Shown here piece after piece: positions 3,470 to 5,665 of a stretch of 5,665 nucleotides of DNA. Positions within the stretch are counted from its first letter, which is position 1; each line of letters opens with the position of its first letter. The position numbers and the translations under genes were made by a program. The notes beneath the pieces were generated by a model, which did not search any database, was not told the origin of the DNA, and worked only from the letters and a program-made list of their open reading frames with translations. The DNA comes from Candidatus Portnoybacteria bacterium CG08_land_8_20_14_0_20_40_83 (GTDB taxonomy: Bacteria > Patescibacteriota > Minisyncoccia > Portnoybacterales > GWB1-42-6), in NCBI GenBank assembly GCA_002774415.1, contig PEYL01000053.1, positions 1 through 5,665 of the forward strand, in the 5' to 3' direction.

Positions 3470-5665
3470 ATGGATGAAAAATACGACCACCAAAAAATCG
3501 AACAAAAATGGCAGAAGTTCTGGGATGAAAATCAGCAGCTTTTTGCGGCTGACGAAAAAAGTGACGCAGAAAAAAAATATATTTTGGATATGTTTCCTTA
3601 TCCTTCAGCCGACGGTCTGCACGCCGGTCATGTTGAAAGCTATACGGCCACAGACATTGTTTCTCGTTATTTGAGGATGAAAGGAAAGAATGTTCTGCAT
3701 CCGCAGGGTTGGGACGCTTTTGGTTTGCCGGCGGAAAACTTTGCCATAAAAACAAAAACTCACCCTTCAATTACAACTCAAAAATCCATTGCTACTTTCA
3801 AGCGCCAGATGAAAATGCTCGGGCTTTCTTATGACTGGTCGCGGGAGATTGATTCGTCAAATCAGGAATATTATAAATGGACGCAATGGTTTTTTTTGCT
3901 GTTTTATAAAAATGGCCTGGCTTATCGGGGCATAGCAAAAGTCAATTGGTGCCCGAGTTGCCAGACAGTTTTGGCAAACGAACAGGCCGAGGGCGGGGTT
4001 TGCGAACGTTGCGGTACTCAGGTTGTCCAAAAAGATCTGGAGCAGTGGTTTTTTAAAATCACGGATTTTATCGAGGATAGGCCCTCCTTCGCCAAGGCTA
4101 CGGACGGGCGAAGAAAAACTTCTGGTTTGATTTCCGGCCTTGATAAAATCGACTGGCCGGAACATACCAAAGCGGCGCAGAAAAACTGGATAGGGAAGTC
4201 CGAAGGCGCGGAGTTTCAAATGGGAATTTCCGGCATAGACAAAAAGCTTGGTGTTTTCACCACGCGCCTGGACACGGTTTTTGGTATGACCTTTGCGCTT
4301 ATTGCGCCGGAGCATCAGTTGGTGCAAGAGTTAAAAGATAAAATTGCTAACTGGCCGGAAGTTGAAAAATATATCGTTGAAACCAAAAAGAAGTCGGAAC
4401 TTCAGCGCATCACCGAGGTTAAAGAAAAAACCGGCGTTGAGCTTGAGGGCGTAAAAATTTTAAATCCTTTCACTAAAAAAGAAATGCCGCTTTTTGCTTC
4501 GGATTTTATTTTGGCGCATTACGGCACCGGAGCTGTCATGGCGGTGCCGGGGCACGACCAGCGGGATTATGAATTTGCCAAGAAATTTAATTTGCCGATT
4601 GTTGAAGTTATTAAAAGCAAGATAGGGAAATCGTCAATTGAAAAAGAGGCGTTTTTGGATGATGGAATTTTGATAAATTCAGAAGATAATGATGGATTAA
4701 CTTCTGAGGAGGCGCGCAAGGAACTGACTATCTGGCTTGATAAAAATAAAATCGGCAAAAAAACCATAAATTATAAACTCCGTGACTGGCTGATTTCGCG
4801 CCAGCGCTATTGGGGTGCCCCAATTCCAATAATTTATTGTGATTCTTGCGGCGCAGTCCCGGTCCCAGAAAAAGATTTGCCCGTTTTGCTGCCCGATGAC
4901 GTTGATTTTATGCCGACAGGCGAATCCCCTCTCGCGCGTTCAAAAAAATTCCAGGATGTGAAATGTCCGAAATGCGGGGCAAAAGCTAAAAGAGAATCCG
5001 ATACTATGGACACTTTCGTCTGTTCTTCCTGGTATTATTTCAGATACGCGGACCCGCATAACGAAAAAGAATTCGTCGCCAAAGAGAAAATAAAAAAGTG
5101 GCTGCCGGTTGATTTGTATGTCGGGGGAGCCGAACATACAGTTTTGCATCTTTTGTATTCCAGATTTTTTACAAAAGTCTTGCATAATCTTAAGCTTATT
5201 GATTTTGACGAGCCGTTTTTAAAAATGCGGCATCAGGGAATTGTTTTGGCCCAAGACGGCCAAAAAATGTCAAAATCGCTGGGCAATGTAATAAATCCCG
5301 ATGATGTTGTCGCCCAATTTGGCGCCGATGCCCTGCGGATGTTTGAAATGTTTATGGGGCCGCTGGAAGATTCAAAAAAATGGGATACGAAAGGAATCAT
5401 TGGAATTTATAGATTTTTGGAGAGAACATGGAATTTTATATCAAAAATCAAAAATCAAAAATCAAAGACACAAATAAAAAATCAAAAATTAGAAAATCGT
5501 ATTCATAAAACCATTAAAAAGGTCACAGAAGATATAGAGATGTTAAAGTTTAACACCGCAATTTCATCGATGATGATTTTGATTAACGAGTTTGCAAAAG
5601 AAGAAGAAATTGCGCAAGAAGATTTTGAAACTTTTTTGAAACTTTTATCGCCTTTTGCGCCGCAT
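3470..5665 (+). CDS. leuS: Leucyl-tRNA synthetase, C-terminus cut by the window edge
   Basis: Class I enzyme that charges tRNA-Leu with leucine. The first 732 residues are present in one open frame; typical lengths of 800-870 mean roughly the last 80-130 are missing. Visible in order: DMFPYPSADGLHAGH with the HIGH-type motif HAGH at 51-54; a zinc knuckle C161/C164 and C178/C181 (CPSC, CERC); the CP1 editing domain with TTRLDTVFG (264-272; Leu where Pro is usual) and the editing-site motif VPGHDQRDYEFA (H362, D363, D366); a second zinc pair C457/C460 and C499/C502; DTFVCSSWYY; the KMSKS loop exactly at 599-603; and the start of the anticodon-binding helices (HKTIKKVTEDIE). Two in-frame oddities are a repeat-encoded insert at about 204-220 and a SKIKNQK-type low-complexity stretch from 658. 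ATG 3470 gives the normal N-terminus, 6 bp after the predicted -10 box. Confidence 0.96.
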   Translation, partial: MDEKYDHQKIEQKWQKFWDENQQLFAADEKSDAEKKYILDMFPYPSADGLHAGHVESYTATDIVSRYLRMKGKNVLHPQGWDAFGLPAENFAIKTKTHPSITTQKSIATFKRQMKMLGLSYDWSREIDSSNQEYYKWTQWFFLLFYKNGLAYRGIAKVNWCPSCQTVLANEQAEGGVCERCGTQVVQKDLEQWFFKITDFIEDRPSFAKATDGRRKTSGLISGLDKIDWPEHTKAAQKNWIGKSEGAEFQMGISGIDKKLGVFTTRLDTVFGMTFALIAPEHQLVQELKDKIANWPEVEKYIVETKKKSELQRITEVKEKTGVELEGVKILNPFTKKEMPLFASDFILAHYGTGAVMAVPGHDQRDYEFAKKFNLPIVEVIKSKIGKSSIEKEAFLDDGILINSEDNDGLTSEEARKELTIWLDKNKIGKKTINYKLRDWLISRQRYWGAPIPIIYCDSCGAVPVPEKDLPVLLPDDVDFMPTGESPLARSKKFQDVKCPKCGAKAKRESDTMDTFVCSSWYYFRYADPHNEKEFVAKEKIKKWLPVDLYVGGAEHTVLHLLYSRFFTKVLHNLKLIDFDEPFLKMRHQGIVLAQDGQKMSKSLGNVINPDDVVAQFGADALRMFEMFMGPLEDSKKWDTKGIIGIYRFLERTWNFISKIKNQKSKTQIKNQKLENRIHKTIKKVTEDIEMLKFNTAISSMMILINEFAKEEEIAQEDFETFLKLLSPFAPH
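4081..4113. repeat. In-frame palindromic insertion inside leuS (FAKATDGR)
   Basis: CTTCGCC (4087-4093) and GGCGAAG (4107-4113) are exact inverted arms around a 13-bp centre. The DNA encodes RPSFAKATDGRR, residues 204-215. LeuRS proteins normally run directly from the ITDF(A/I)E(D/R) segment to LDKIDWPE, so about 15-18 residues are extra here. From memory, FAKAT/FAKAS-type peptides recur as inserts in unrelated proteins of Parcubacteria-like genomes. Confidence 0.75.
5441..5488 (+). repeat. TCAAAAA heptamer repeats inside leuS
   Basis: TCAAAAA occurs at 5441-5447, 5448-5454, 5455-5461 and 5482-5488, with a degenerate unit (TCAAAGA) at 5462-5468. Three heptamers make 21 nt, so the frame is kept and the peptide repeats as SKIKNQK then SKTQIKNQK (from residue 658). 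It fills the linker between the catalytic core and the HKTIKKVTEDIE helix. Confidence 0.85.

Noticed and set aside
3474..3674. Alternative start and frame at ATG 3474
   Set aside because: This frame is a short out-of-frame shadow; ATG 3470 opens the full LeuRS frame.
3857..4327. 156-codon minus-strand frame inside leuS
   Set aside because: It lies wholly within the conserved LeuRS coding sequence and shows no recognisable motif of its own.

Overview
The window looks like chromosomal DNA of a low- to mid-GC bacterium, most likely a member of the Patescibacteria/CPR (Parcubacteria-like). This placement is an inference. It rests on the divergent LeuRS (HAGH in place of the usual HxGH variants, and FVCSSWYY where FVDSSWY is usual), on conserved genes carrying short in-frame repeat insertions of a kind I associate with this group, and on the near absence of Shine-Dalgarno sequences. 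The standard code fits: TGA ends tatD, and no in-frame TGA is needed in any conserved gene. No phage, transposase, tRNA, rRNA or CRISPR array is visible.

Layout: (1) 1-62 is the tail of the sod region with a perfect 32-bp palindrome. (2) 63-659 (-) is an Fe/Mn-family superoxide dismutase. (3) 660-766 is a compact divergent promoter region for sod (-) and tatD (+). (4) 767-1681 (+) is a TatD-family metal-dependent hydrolase, enlarged by two insertions, one of them an inverted-repeat element. (5) 1725-2189 (+) is peptide deformylase, reached through a 43-bp spacer with three CTAATCACT copies. (6) 2063-2446 (-) is a possible small membrane protein that overlaps the 3' end of def in antisense and runs through a 36-bp palindrome. 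(7) 2474-3277 (-) is a CcdA/DsbD-type membrane thiol-disulfide exchanger, probably co-transcribed with (6). (8) 3278-3469 is a divergent intergenic region framed by a 14-bp inverted repeat, with a 12-bp palindrome inside it. (9) 3470 to the window end (+) is leucyl-tRNA synthetase, cut by the window edge in its anticodon-binding region, with two more in-frame low-complexity or repeat insertions.

The genes are mostly housekeeping: tRNA charging (leuS), N-terminal deformylation of new proteins (def), a nuclease/deacylase-like hydrolase (tatD), and two oxygen/redox functions (sod, ccdA-like). I see no dedicated new pathway. What stands out is the density of small repeats and palindromes: three in-frame insertions in two conserved genes, two large perfect or near-perfect palindromes just beyond gene ends, a spacer repeat, and an operator-like or MITE-like inverted repeat between ccdA and leuS. 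The predicted leuS promoter places the transcription start on or next to the ATG, which suggests a leaderless mRNA.
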